DNA from: Sphingomonas sp. PAMC 26605 | Lineage (GTDB): Bacteria; Pseudomonadota; Alphaproteobacteria; Sphingomonadales; Sphingomonadaceae | Length of the DNA: 64,000 nucleotides | NCBI RefSeq assembly: GCF_000241485.1 | Contig: NZ_JH584241.1 | Location: 2,093,502 to 2,157,501, forward strand | Reading direction: 5' to 3' | The notes under the pieces: model-generated | Seen by the model: only the letters and a program-made list of their open reading frames with translations | What the model was told of the DNA's origin: nothing | Database searches by the model: none | Shown: in pieces, positions 9,017 through 18,119 of the stretch | Layout of the letters: every line of letters starts with the position of its first letter | Numbering within the stretch: position 1 is the stretch's first letter | Position numbers and translations under genes: made by a program

Positions 9017-10255
9017 TCACGCGAGTTCGACGGTACTCACTTCATAGCCCCCGGCGCGCAATGCGGCGATGAGCCGGTCGAGATGCGCGCGGTCGCGCGT
9101 CTCGCATTCGACATCGGTGATCAGCCCCTTGGCGGGGAGCGTCGTGAAGACGCGCTGATGATAGATCTCGATGATGTTGACGCGTTCGGCGTCGAAGATC
9201 CGCGCGACGTTGAACAGCGCGCCGGGCTGATCCTGCAGCCGAATCCGCAATCGCGCGAGCCGCCCCGAGCGCGCGAGATCGCGCAGCAGGACGTTGGCGA
9301 GCAATCGCGTGTCGATATTGCCGCCGCACAAAACGACGCCGACGGTCTTGCCGGCGAAGCGCTCGGGATGCTGGAGCAGCGCCGCGAGGCCTGCCGCGCC
9401 GGCGCCCTCGACCACCGTCTTCTCGATCTGCAGCAACAGGCTGACCGCGCGCTCGAGATTGCGCTCGCTGACCAGCACGATGTCGTCGACCAGCGCCGCG
9501 ACCATGCCCGAGGTGATCCCGCCGGGTTCCTTGACCGCGATGCCCTCGGCGAGCGTATCGCCCGCGCACGGCATTTCGGTGCCGTTGATGCGGTTGAACA
9601 TCGACGGGAACAGCTCGGCCTCGACCCCGACGACTTCGATCGGATGGTCCGCCGCCGCGGCGACCACCGCCATGCCCGAAATCAGACCGCCACCGCCGAT
9701 CGGGGTGAGGAAGGTGTCGATGCTCGGCACATCCTGCAGCATCTCGATCGCGCAGGTGCCCTGGCCGGCGATCACGCGGACATCGTCGAACGGATGGACG
9801 AAGGTCAGTCCGCGCTCGGCTTCGAGCTCGCGCGCATGGGCATAGGCCGCGTCGAACGTGTCGCCGAACAGCACGACGGTCGCGCCGTGGCCCTCGGTCT
9901 GCGTGACCTTCACCGTCGGCGTGTTGGTCGGCATCACGATCGTCGCCGGGATGCCGAGCCGGTTGGCGTGATAGGCGAGACCCTGCGCATGGTTGCCCGC
10001 CGACGCCGCGATCACGCCGCTCGTCCCCGCCGGCAGCTGGAGCAGCGTGTTGAGCGCGCCGCGCTCCTTGTATGCCGCGGTGAACTGCAGGTTCTCGAAC
10101 TTGAGATAGACCGTCGCGCCGGTCAGCTCGGACAGCGTCTTGCTGATGAAGGTCGGCGTCCGCACGATCTGGTCGGCGATCCGGGCATGCGCCATCTGGA
10201 CATCGGCGAGGGTGACGGGGAGGGTTTCGGGCGCGGGGCGGGGATGAGTAGCCAT
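9017..10255 (-). CDS. ilvA: Threonine ammonia-lyase (threonine dehydratase) with ACT domain
   Basis: A 412-residue PLP enzyme converting threonine to 2-oxobutanoate and ammonia, feeding isoleucine synthesis. The PLP lysine lies in AAYKERGALN, the glycine loop is GGGGLISG, and SAGNHAQG binds the cofactor phosphate. After about residue 325 a C-terminal ACT-like domain follows (RLRIRLQDQPGALFNVARIF). This single-ACT layout matches the shorter IlvA/TdcB-like group rather than the two-ACT E. coli IlvA. The frame is open for another 1.7 kb upstream, antisense to the amidohydrolase gene. The ATG at 10255 starts the conserved protein and precedes the LADVQMAHARI segment by about 15 residues. Confidence 0.93.
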   Translation of the reverse strand: MATHPRPAPETLPVTLADVQMAHARIADQIVRTPTFISKTLSELTGATVYLKFENLQFTAAYKERGALNTLLQLPAGTSGVIAASAGNHAQGLAYHANRLGIPATIVMPTNTPTVKVTQTEGHGATVVLFGDTFDAAYAHARELEAERGLTFVHPFDDVRVIAGQGTCAIEMLQDVPSIDTFLTPIGGGGLISGMAVVAAAADHPIEVVGVEAELFPSMFNRINGTEMPCAGDTLAEGIAVKEPGGITSGMVAALVDDIVLVSERNLERAVSLLLQIEKTVVEGAGAAGLAALLQHPERFAGKTVGVVLCGGNIDTRLLANVLLRDLARSGRLARLRIRLQDQPGALFNVARIFDAERVNIIEIYHQRVFTTLPAKGLITDVECETRDRAHLDRLIAALRAGGYEVSTVELA

Positions 10256-10309
10256 GCCGCCGCCTAGACCATCTGGCGCGACGAAGGAACATTGCTTATC
10301 GCACTGGGG

Positions 10310-11971
10310 ATGCAGACCAAGTCCTTCGCCCGTCGCGCCGCTTTCGCCCTTGCGGCGCTTTCGCTCCCGACCGCTGCCTTTGCCGATGGGTTGATCGACA
10401 ACGTCACCGGCATCACGCTCGACAAAGACGGCAAGGTGCTGCGCTTCACCGGCCTGCTCGTCTCGCCCGAGGGCAAGGTCGTCAAACTGCTCGCCGATAA
10501 TGAGAAGCGCCCGGCGAAGCTCGACTGGCGCGCCGACGAGCATGGCAAGGTGCTGCTCCCGGGCTTCATCGACGCGCATGGCCATGTGATGGAACTGGGC
10601 TTCCGCGCGCTCGAGCTCGATCTGTCGGACACAAAGTCGCTCGACGAGGCCAAGGCGCGCATTGCCGCTTATGCCGCCGCCAACCCCGAAAAGAAGTGGA
10701 TCATCGGCGGCGGCTGGAACCAGGAGGTGTGGGCGCTCGGCCGCTTCCCGACCGTGGCCGATCTCGACACGGTGGTGAGCGACCGCCCGGTCTGGCTCGC
10801 GCGTGCGGATGGACATGCCAGCTGGGGCAACAGCGCGGCGCTCAAGGCGGCGGGCGTCACCGCCAAGTCGGTTGCCCCCGCCGGTGGCCGGATCGAGAAG
10901 ACCGGCACGCAGCCGAACGGCGTGTTCGTCGATGCCGCGCAGGCGCTGGTCGAAAAGGTCGTGCCGCAGCCGCAGCCCAAGGAGCGCGACGTCGCCTTCC
11001 TCAAGGCGCAGGAGATCCTGATGTCCTACGGCATCACTGCGACCGCCGACATGGGCACCAGCATGGACGACTGGCTCGCGTATCGCCGAACCGGCGACGC
11101 GGGCAATCTGCGCGTGCGGATCATGAGCTACGGCATGGGGGTCGATACCGCGGTGCGGATCGGCGGCGCCGGGCCGACGCCGTGGCTGTACGGCGACCGG
11201 CTGCGGATGGGCGGGGTCAAGCTCTATGCCGATGGCGCGCTCGGCTCGCGCGGCGCGTGGCTCAAGAAGCCGTATAGCGATGCGCCCGGCCAGACCGGGG
11301 CGGGGTTCATGTCCGACGACGTGATCCGCAACTATATGAGCCGCGCCGCGCTCGACCATTATCAGGTCGCGGTCCATGCGATCGGCGACCGCGCCAATGC
11401 CGAGGTCCTTTCCGCGATCGAGGACATGGCCGATACCTACAAGGGCGATCGCCGCTGGCGGATCGAACATGCGCAGATCGTCGACCCGGTCGATTTGCCG
11501 CGCTTCGGCAAGAACGGCATCATCGCCTCGATGCAGCCGACGCACCAGACGAGCGACCGCGTTATGGCCGAGGCGCGACTGGGCCCGGATCGGCTGGTCG
11601 GCGCCTATGCGTGGAATTCGATGCTGAAGACCGGCGCGACGCTCGCCTTCGGGTCGGACTATCCGGTCGAGAAGCCCGATCCGTTCGCCGGCTGGGCGGC
11701 GGCATTCACGCGGCAGGACGCCGAAGGGCAGCCGTTCGGCGGCTGGCGTCCGGAAGAGCGTATCACGCGCGAGCAGGCGTGGTGGGCGTTCACCGGGGGC
11801 GCGGCCTATGCCGGCTTTGCCGAAGACAAGTTCGGGCGTCTGGGAGTCGGGCAGCGCGCCGACTTCATCATCGTCGACCGCGACCCGCTGCTCGCCTCGC
11901 CGACCGAATTGCGCGCGACCAAGGTCGAGCAAACCTGGATCGGCGGCGCCAAGGCATGGAGCCGCAAGTAA
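10310..11971 (+). CDS. Exported amidohydrolase, YtcJ-like (Amidohydro_3)
   Basis: A 553-residue metal-dependent hydrolase with a signal peptide (about residues 1-25, ending AAFA). Metal-binding blocks include GFIDAHGHVMELG, the substrate-side HASWGNSAAL, VHAIGDRAN, RIEHAQ and FGSDYPVE. YtcJ-like enzymes hydrolyse amide or imide bonds, but substrates vary and none can be assigned. I start at the ATG at 10310; a TTG at 10292 in the same frame lies just after GAAGGA and is the alternative. It is divergent from ilvA, with only about 54 bases between the two starts. Confidence 0.85.
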   Translation: MQTKSFARRAAFALAALSLPTAAFADGLIDNVTGITLDKDGKVLRFTGLLVSPEGKVVKLLADNEKRPAKLDWRADEHGKVLLPGFIDAHGHVMELGFRALELDLSDTKSLDEAKARIAAYAAANPEKKWIIGGGWNQEVWALGRFPTVADLDTVVSDRPVWLARADGHASWGNSAALKAAGVTAKSVAPAGGRIEKTGTQPNGVFVDAAQALVEKVVPQPQPKERDVAFLKAQEILMSYGITATADMGTSMDDWLAYRRTGDAGNLRVRIMSYGMGVDTAVRIGGAGPTPWLYGDRLRMGGVKLYADGALGSRGAWLKKPYSDAPGQTGAGFMSDDVIRNYMSRAALDHYQVAVHAIGDRANAEVLSAIEDMADTYKGDRRWRIEHAQIVDPVDLPRFGKNGIIASMQPTHQTSDRVMAEARLGPDRLVGAYAWNSMLKTGATLAFGSDYPVEKPDPFAGWAAAFTRQDAEGQPFGGWRPEERITREQAWWAFTGGAAYAGFAEDKFGRLGVGQRADFIIVDRDPLLASPTELRATKVEQTWIGGAKAWSRK

Positions 11972-11977
11972 CAAAAA

Positions 11978-12005
11978 GGCCGCGACGTCCCCCGATGTCG
12001 CGGCC
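11978..12005. terminator. Terminator between amidohydrolase and ctrA
   Basis: GGCCGCGAC (11978-11986) and GTCGCGGCC (11997-12005) form a perfect 9-bp stem. The A-run at 11973-11977 gives TTTTT after the stem on the minus strand, so it works best as a Rho-independent terminator for ctrA and possibly for both convergent genes. Confidence 0.75.
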
Positions 12006-12044
12006 TGTCTCCCGCCGCAGCGGGAGCGGTAAACCTTTTGACCC

Positions 12045-12752
<708 letters not shown>

Positions 12753-12820
12753 CTGGGCGGTCCCCGTTTCTCTTCAGACGTTCGGAGCTCCCTGCGGCCC
12801 GATCTGCCTGACACAAACCA

Positions 12821-12896
12821 TTAACCTGATCAGTGATGAAGGCAAAAGGTTAATTTCGCATTAATCGGCCTGAATCCGCGAGTCGCGGGGCGATTC
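12821..12896 (-). promoter_or_regulatory. ctrA control region: CtrA box, half-site, three GANTC sites
   Basis: A full CtrA box, TTAA-N7-TTAA, lies at 12850-12864, and a single TTAA half-site at 12821-12824. Three GANTC motifs follow within 25 bases: GAATC 12872-12876, GAGTC 12880-12884, GATTC 12892-12896. The box overlaps the stop codon of the upstream permease gene and the GANTC sites lie in its last codons. In Caulobacter the ctrA promoters are controlled by CtrA itself and by CcrM methylation of GANTC; the same logic is inferred here. Confidence 0.75.
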
Positions 12897-13925
12897 GGTA
12901 TCGCCGATGAGATCCTCGCCGAGCACTTCGCGGAGATAGAGGCTGCGCACGAGCGAGAAACTGACGACCAGCAAGCCTGCCGAAAAGAACAGTCCGAACA
13001 GCCCGAATACGAAGCCGATCGCGATGATCGCGAACACCGTGATGGCGGGCGGGATGTCGATCACGCGGCTTTGCACATAGGGCGTGACGAAATTGGTCTG
13101 GATCACGCGGACGATCGCATAGGTGATCAGCGTGCCCATCAACGGCGTGGTGCCTGCGGTCGCGGCGAGACCGAGTGCGGGCAGCATCGCCGCGGTCGGC
13201 CCGACATAGGGGATGAATTCGCTGAGACCCGCGAGCAGGCCGAGCGCCCAGGCCGAGGGCACGCCCGCGATCCACAGCCCGGTGCCGACGAGCAGCCCCA
13301 TCGAGGTCATCCCGATCAGCTCGGCGCGCAGCCACAGCCGCAGCGTCGTCCCGACATCGGTCAGCGCGTCTTCGAAAGCCGGGCGCACCGAGGGCGGCAC
13401 GAGCAGCAGCGCGCCGCGCTGGTAGACGTCGGGATCGGCCGAGAAGAACAGCGCCCCGACGAGCAACAGGATGCAGTTGAGCAGCAGTTCGCCGCTGCCG
13501 CTGAGCAGCCCGCCGATATCGCGTGCGACGCGCGAACCGGCGAACGCCGCCTTGACCGCCTCGACGATCTTCGCCCCGACCGGCGATTGCGACAGCCAAT
13601 GCGAAAGCTGGTCGAGCAAATGCGGCAGCTGCGATACGAGCTGGTTGATCTGCTGCGCGAATTCGACGCCGAACAGCCAGCCGAGAAAGCCGATCACGGC
13701 CAGCACCGTCGTCACCGCGAGCGGCATGGTCGCGCGCTTCGGTACCCATTTGCCGTACAGCTCGGCGATCGCGCGGATCGCGACCGCGCCAAGCATCGAG
13801 CCGAAGGCGAGGATTAGCAGATTGCCCGCGCGCCACACCGCCGCGGTCAACGCCACGATTAGAACGACGATCAGGACGCGGCGGATGAACCGGGCGTCGT
13901 CGGCATCGGGGGCTAAGCGCTTCAC
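12861..13925 (-). CDS. AI-2E family transporter (permease)
   Basis: A 354-residue multi-span inner-membrane protein of the AI-2 exporter/TqsA-PerM family. It has two N-terminal helices, a soluble amphipathic stretch (QINQLVSQLPHLLDQL), then paired helices with LSEFIPYVGP and the C-terminal FVTPYVQ block typical of the family. The family name is historical; some members export quorum signals, others act as Na+/H+ antiporters, so the substrate is open. I start at GTG 13925, whose first bases overlap the LysR stop as GTGA. The frame is open further upstream, but antisense-like Arg-rich sequence there is not family-like. Its stop lies inside the ctrA CtrA box. Confidence 0.85.
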   Translation of the reverse strand: MKRLAPDADDARFIRRVLIVVLIVALTAAVWRAGNLLILAFGSMLGAVAIRAIAELYGKWVPKRATMPLAVTTVLAVIGFLGWLFGVEFAQQINQLVSQLPHLLDQLSHWLSQSPVGAKIVEAVKAAFAGSRVARDIGGLLSGSGELLLNCILLLVGALFFSADPDVYQRGALLLVPPSVRPAFEDALTDVGTTLRLWLRAELIGMTSMGLLVGTGLWIAGVPSAWALGLLAGLSEFIPYVGPTAAMLPALGLAATAGTTPLMGTLITYAIVRVIQTNFVTPYVQSRVIDIPPAITVFAIIAIGFVFGLFGLFFSAGLLVVSFSLVRSLYLREVLGEDLIGDTESPRDSRIQAD

Positions 13926-14827
13926 GCTTCGGTAACGCAGGGGTTGCGAACTTTTTCCGTCAAAAAGGCCATCAGCGCCTCGACCCGCGCGGGGCGCAGC
14001 GCGCTCGGCGGGGTCATCAGATGCAGCGCGATCGGTGGGCCGTGCCAGTCGGCGAGCACCACTTCGAGATTCCCCGCGGCGATGTCGGGGCCGACGATGA
14101 AATCGGGCAACAGACCGATGCCGAGGCCTGCCCGCAATGCCGGGAGCAGCGCGTCGCCGTTGTTCGAGGAGAGCGGGCCGCTCGGGCGCACCGCGGCTTC
14201 CGCCCCATCGGCACCGAAGAAGCGCCATGGGCCGGTGACGTTGGTATAGCCGAAACAGGCATGCTCGCCGAGCTGGGCGGGGTGCGTCGGCCGGCCATGC
14301 TGCGCGAAATAGGCGGGCGAGCCGACGACATGCACCGCGATCGGCCCGAGCCGACGCGCGCGCAGCGAGCTGTCGGGCAGGTCGGCGATGCGCAGCGCGA
14401 TGTCGAAGCCCTCGGCGACGATGTCGACCTTGGCGTCGGACAGGATCAGTTCGATCTCGATGCCGGGATTGAGCTGGAGAAATTCGGCGACGAGCGGCGC
14501 GACCACCGCCAGGCCGAGCGTCATCGGCGCGCTCAGCCGGACGAGCCCGGTCGGCGTGGTCGCGGCGTCGTGCGCGGCTTCCTCGGCCGCGATCGCTTCG
14601 GCTAGGATGCGTGCGGCGTGCTCGGCGAGGCCCTTGCCCGTCTCGGTCAGGGTGAGGCGGCGCGAGGTGCGGTGGAAGAGCGATTGGCCGAGATGCGCCT
14701 CGAGCCGCGTCACCGCCTTGGAGACGGTTGCCTTCGAAACACCGATCGAATCGGCAGCGCCGCTAAACGAGCGGTGTTCGACGACGCTGGCGAAGATCGC
14801 CCAGGCTTCGAGATCGGGAAGGCGCAT
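13922..14827 (-). CDS. LysR-family transcriptional regulator
   Basis: A 301-residue LTTR. The N-terminal winged HTH reads AIFASVVEHRSFSGAADSIG then SKATVSKAVTRLEAHLGQ, followed by a two-lobed effector domain starting near residue 90. It is divergent from the pirin gene, with 123 bases between them that contain the operator-like repeat at 14865-14879. LTTRs in this arrangement usually control themselves and the divergent gene. The effector is unknown; the pirin and WrbA neighbours suggest a quinone, flavonoid or other electrophile. The stop overlaps the permease start. Confidence 0.92.
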   Translation of the reverse strand: MRLPDLEAWAIFASVVEHRSFSGAADSIGVSKATVSKAVTRLEAHLGQSLFHRTSRRLTLTETGKGLAEHAARILAEAIAAEEAAHDAATTPTGLVRLSAPMTLGLAVVAPLVAEFLQLNPGIEIELILSDAKVDIVAEGFDIALRIADLPDSSLRARRLGPIAVHVVGSPAYFAQHGRPTHPAQLGEHACFGYTNVTGPWRFFGADGAEAAVRPSGPLSSNNGDALLPALRAGLGIGLLPDFIVGPDIAAGNLEVVLADWHGPPIALHLMTPPSALRPARVEALMAFLTEKVRNPCVTEA

Positions 14828-14864
14828 TCGGGACAGCTCCAGGCAATGCTTTCTCCTACATGTC

Positions 14865-14879
14865 GAAACGATCGGTTTC
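14865..14879. promoter_or_regulatory. Candidate LysR operator
   Basis: GAAACGATCGGTTTC has 5-bp inverted arms (GAAAC/GTTTC) around a 5-base centre and satisfies the T-N11-A style symmetry of LTTR sites when its flanks are included. It lies 38-52 bases upstream of the LysR start, in the divergent LysR-pirin region. A further GTTTCC half-site lies just downstream (14884-14889). Confidence 0.5.
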
Positions 14880-14950
14880 TAGTGTTTCCATTTACCGCGT
14901 AATCCAAATGCCTATCTTGGTGCCAACGCAATTCCTTCGGGAGATCCACG

Positions 14951-15649
14951 ATGATCGAGAAACGTTCGTTCGAAAGCCTCGGCCATGCCGAGCATGGCTG
15001 GCTCAATGCGCGCCACCATTTTTCCTTCGCCAATTATTACGAGCCCGCGCGGATGGGCTGGGGCGCGATCCGCGTGTGGAACGACGACGAGATCGCCGCC
15101 AACAGCGGCTTCCCGCCGCATCCCCACCGCGACATGGAAATCGTCACCTATGTCCGCAAAGGCGCGATCACGCACAAGGATTCAATGGGCAATGAAGGCC
15201 GAACCGGGGCGGGCGACGTCCAGGTGATGAGCGCCGGGACCGGCGTGCGCCACGCCGAATACAATCTCGAGCCCGAGCAGACGACGATCTTCCAGATCTG
15301 GATCGAGCCGAGCCGCAAGGGCGGATCGCCGAGCTGGGGCGCCAAGCCCTTCCCGAAGGACGATCGTTCGGGCCAGTTCGTGACGCTGGCGAGCGGCTTT
15401 GCCGAGGATACCGACGCGCTGCCGATCCGCGCCGAGGCGCGCGTGCTGGCCGCGCTGGTGCGTGCCGGCGAGACGATCACGCATGAGGTCGGGCCGGGGC
15501 GGCATGCCTATCTGGTGCCCGCGACGGGATCGGTCGAGATCGACGGCCAGACCTTCAGGGCGCGCGATGGCGCCGCGATGGATGGCGGGCAGACGGTGAC
15601 GATCACCGCGCTCGAAGACGCCGAACTGGTGCTCGTCGACAGCCAGTGA
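14951..15649 (+). CDS. Pirin family protein (quercetinase-type bicupin)
   Basis: A 232-residue cytoplasmic bicupin. The N-terminal cupin has the metal-binding HPHRDMEIVTYV block and a later His in GVRHAEYN. The family opening MIEKRSFESLGHAEHGWL resembles E. coli YhhW, which oxidises quercetin in vitro. Real physiological substrates are unclear. GGGAG lies eight bases before the ATG. It is divergent from LysR and followed by a repeat element and wrbA. Confidence 0.9.
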   Translation: MIEKRSFESLGHAEHGWLNARHHFSFANYYEPARMGWGAIRVWNDDEIAANSGFPPHPHRDMEIVTYVRKGAITHKDSMGNEGRTGAGDVQVMSAGTGVRHAEYNLEPEQTTIFQIWIEPSRKGGSPSWGAKPFPKDDRSGQFVTLASGFAEDTDALPIRAEARVLAALVRAGETITHEVGPGRHAYLVPATGSVEIDGQTFRARDGAAMDGGQTVTITALEDAELVLVDSQ

Positions 15650-15658
15650 CCGCGTATC

Positions 15659-15760
15659 CCCCTCCCGCTTGCGGGAGGGGTTAGGGGTGGGGCGTGCAGC
15701 AAGCGCAAACCTCTCCCTTTCAGACTTCCCACCCCCGGCCCCTCCCGCAAGCGGGAGGGG
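15659..15760. repeat. 102-bp paired palindromic element (REP/BIME or MITE-like)
   Basis: Two copies of a near-identical unit face each other. The left unit (15659-15691) is a 22-bp palindrome built on CTCCCGCTTGCGGGAG followed by GGGGTGGG; the right unit (15728-15760) is its inverted copy. The 33-base ends match with three mismatches. It fills the gap between pirin and wrbA. Each palindrome can fold into an 11-bp stem. Short mobile element, bidirectional terminator or RNA stabiliser are all possible. Confidence 0.75.
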
Positions 15761-15784
15761 AGCTAGAAGAAGAAGGATTATCCG

Positions 15785-16387
15785 ATGACCAAAGTTCTCG
15801 TGCTCTATTACTCGTCTTACGGCCATATCGAACAGATGGCCGACGCCGTCGCCGAAGGCGCGCGCGCCGGCGGCGCCGAGGTCGACATCCGCCGCGTCGC
15901 CGAAACCGCGCCGCAAGCGGTGATCGAGGCCGCGCACTTCAAGACCGACACCGCGCACGAGCTGATCGAAAGCCCCGATGCGCTCGCCGATTACGACGCG
16001 ATCATCGTCGGTGCGCCCACGCGCTTCGGCCGCATGCCGAGCCAGATGGCGAGCTTCTGGGACACCACCGGCGGCCTGTGGTTCGGCGGCAAGCTCATCG
16101 GCAAGGTCGGCGGCGCGTTCACCTCGACCGCGAGCCAGCATGGCGGTCAGGAGACGACGCTGTTCTCGATCATCACCAACCTGCTGCATCACGGCATGAC
16201 GATCGTCGGCTTGGATTACGGCTTCCAGGACCAGATGGGCGTCGACAAGATCCGCGGCGGCTCGCCTTATGGCGCGACGACGATCGCGGGTGGTGACGGC
16301 AGCCGCCAGCCCGAGGCCGAGGAACTCGCCGCGGCGCGCTATCAGGGCAAGCGGATCGCAGAGACCGCGGCGAAGCTCAAGGCCTGA
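15785..16387 (+). CDS. wrbA: NAD(P)H:quinone oxidoreductase WrbA
   Basis: A 200-residue flavodoxin-like FMN enzyme that reduces quinones by two electrons, protecting against redox-cycling radicals. The FMN phosphate loop is [12 protein letters not shown], the isoalloxazine loop is [12 protein letters not shown], and the C-terminal [10 protein letters not shown] block is diagnostic of WrbA. AAGGA precedes the ATG. It lies downstream of pirin in the same direction; both may belong to a LysR-controlled redox response. Its last 11 bases overlap the end of the convergent M15 peptidase gene. Confidence 0.95.
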   Translation: MTKVLVLYYSSYGHIEQMADAVAEGARAGGAEVDIRRVAETAPQAVIEAAHFKTDTAHELIESPDALADYDAIIVGAPTRFGRMPSQMASFWDTTGGLWFGGKLIGKVGGAFTSTASQHGGQETTLFSIITNLLHHGMTIVGLDYGFQDQMGVDKIRGGSPYGATTIAGGDGSRQPEAEELAAARYQGKRIAETAAKLKA

Positions 16388-17252
16388 ACCACTTGCGCCC
16401 CCGCCGGTCGATCGGCGCGATGATCGGCGGGGGAAGCAATTGCGGCAGGACGACCGGCGGCGGGGCGCTCGGCGGCTTGAGCCAGATGTCCGAGACGTCG
16501 CTCACCCGCGGGCTCCCCGGATACGTCGCGCGCGCGCGGACGAAGGTCATCCGCGCGCGCGCCGCGCCCGTCACATTGACGTTCGCGCCGACCCAGCGCC
16601 AGTGCCATGGCTCCCAGGTGACGCCCTGCGCATTGCCCATCGGGAAGGACAGTTCGAAGCCGAATTCGGGCGCATGGCTGATCAGCCAGCGTCCCGCGGG
16701 CGAGGTCGCCATGCACGGATCGACATCGGCGCAGCCCGGCGACGGGCGGATCCCGAAATCGATCGCATAGCCCGTGGCGTGCTCGCTATAGCTGGGCGGG
16801 CCGACCGAGCGCGCGCGCATCGCCGGATCGCCGCATTTGCCGGGCCTGCCATGGTGGCAGAACACCGCGCGCTGATGTGCAATCGAGCGGAAGCAGGAGA
16901 TGCCACGCAACGTTGCGCCGACGCCGGGGGTCAGCGTGGCCGCGGTGAGCATCCGGGCGAGATCGGGCGCCGCGTCGCGGTGGACCATGCACGCTTGCCC
17001 GACCCCGAAACCGGCGGGCGCCGCGACGAGGTCGGTGTGCGCGACTTCGGGATAGGGGAGATGGCCGAGCATCCGACCGTCGGCCATCGCGGCGGGAAGG
17101 TCGCCGGGGTAGACGCCCGGCGGGGTGCTGGTCTGGGCAAGGCAGGGGGACGCCGCCCACAGCCCCGCCGCGATCCAGATCGCCCAAGTTCCGCTGCGTC
17201 GCACGGCCTCGGCTCTGGCATGTCGGCGCTTGCGGTGGCAAGGGGGTCGCAT
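16377..17252 (-). CDS. M15 family D-alanyl-D-alanine carboxypeptidase (VanY-like)
   Basis: A 291-residue exported zinc peptidase. A basic N-terminus and hydrophobic segment ([19 protein letters not shown]) form the signal. The catalytic domain has [12 protein letters not shown] (zinc His and Asp) and EPWHWRW (catalytic Glu and third zinc His), plus several Cys likely in disulfides. It should trim D-Ala-D-Ala ends of peptidoglycan stems. The C-terminus is Pro-rich. I use the ATG at 17252, which shares bases with the start of the opposite-strand gene; GTG at 17204 would give a shorter, more usual signal peptide and is a real alternative. Confidence 0.82.
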   Translation of the reverse strand: MRPPCHRKRRHARAEAVRRSGTWAIWIAAGLWAASPCLAQTSTPPGVYPGDLPAAMADGRMLGHLPYPEVAHTDLVAAPAGFGVGQACMVHRDAAPDLARMLTAATLTPGVGATLRGISCFRSIAHQRAVFCHHGRPGKCGDPAMRARSVGPPSYSEHATGYAIDFGIRPSPGCADVDPCMATSPAGRWLISHAPEFGFELSFPMGNAQGVTWEPWHWRWVGANVNVTGAARARMTFVRARATYPGSPRVSDVSDIWLKPPSAPPPVVLPQLLPPPIIAPIDRRGRKWFRP

Positions 17253-17943
17253 GCTGGCCAATCATGTTCTTTTCCTCGACGGCGAGGCGCTCGTCATCGA
17301 CAAGCCCGCGGGGCTCCCGGTGGATCGTCCGCGCGACGGATCGCTCTCGCTCGAAAACCATCTCGATGGGCTGACTTTCGCCTTCAAGCGCTGGCCGGTG
17401 CCGGTGCATCGGCTCGATCGCGACACGTCGGGCTGCTTGCTGCTGTCGCGCAATCCCAAGGCGCACGCCCGGCTGCAACAGGCGTTCGAGCAGGGGCTGG
17501 TGCGCAAGCGCTATCTCGCGGTGCTCGAGGGCGTGGTCGAGGGCGAAAGCGGGCTGATCGACCTCGCGCTCGCCAAGGTCAGCACCGAAGAGACCGGCTG
17601 GCGGATGGTCGGCGATCCGCTCGGTGCCAAGGGCAGCAAGGCGTCGCGCACCGCGTGGCGCGTGCTGTCGATCAAGGACGGGCGCAGTTTCGTCGAATTC
17701 ATCCCCGAGACCGGCCGCACGCACCAGATCCGCGTCCATGCCGCCGAGGCGCTCGGCGCCGCGGTGGTCGGCGATCCGATCTACGGCAACGGCACCAAGG
17801 CGAACGGTGCCGCGACGCTGCTCCACGCTGCCGAGCTGACCGTCCCGCGCGTCGGCAAGGAGCCGATCATCGCCAAAGCGCGGCTGCCCGAGCGCTTCGT
17901 CGCGGCGGGTTTCACCGAGGCCGACGCCGCGCCGCAGGAATAG
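17251..17943 (+). CDS. RNA pseudouridine synthase, RluA family
   Basis: A 230-residue enzyme isomerising uridine to pseudouridine in rRNA or tRNA. The catalytic motif is HRLDRDTSG with Asp56, and the family blocks KPAGLPV, RKRYLAV and GRTHQIRVH are present. There is no N-terminal S4 domain, as in RluA/RluF-small types. AGGGGG precedes the ATG at 17251. The specific RNA target cannot be assigned. Its start codon overlaps that of the divergent M15 gene. Confidence 0.9.
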   Translation: MLANHVLFLDGEALVIDKPAGLPVDRPRDGSLSLENHLDGLTFAFKRWPVPVHRLDRDTSGCLLLSRNPKAHARLQQAFEQGLVRKRYLAVLEGVVEGESGLIDLALAKVSTEETGWRMVGDPLGAKGSKASRTAWRVLSIKDGRSFVEFIPETGRTHQIRVHAAEALGAAVVGDPIYGNGTKANGAATLLHAAELTVPRVGKEPIIAKARLPERFVAAGFTEADAAPQE

Positions 17944-17975
17944 CGCTTTCCTCGAACGACCCGACCGACTAGACC

Positions 17976-18080
17976 GCCCGCTCCCCGGGGGGCCGCTGAT
18001 GCGCGGCTGAGAGGTGGGCTGCAGCCCACGACCCGCTGAACCTGATCCGGTTGATACCGGCGTAGGGAGGGCTGGCGGCT
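17976..18080 (+). ncRNA. TPP riboswitch (THI element)
   Basis: The conserved core is easy to read: GGCTGAGAGG at about 18005, then ACCCGCTGAACCTGATCCGG at 18031-18050, GATACC, and GCGTAGGGAGG ending near 18070. These are the hallmark THI-box segments that bind thiamine pyrophosphate. It lies directly upstream of the TonB receptor gene. A following TCCT...AGGA pairing (about 18092-18106) could hide the ribosome-binding GGAG, so control may be translational. Confidence 0.95.
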
Positions 18081-18119
18081 GAATTCCGTTGTCCTCCCGT
18101 GTAGGAGTGACGACGGACG

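Noticed and set aside
10256-11974. Extension of the ilvA frame to a 985-residue protein
   Set aside because: The extra part is antisense to the amidohydrolase gene and has no recognisable domain.
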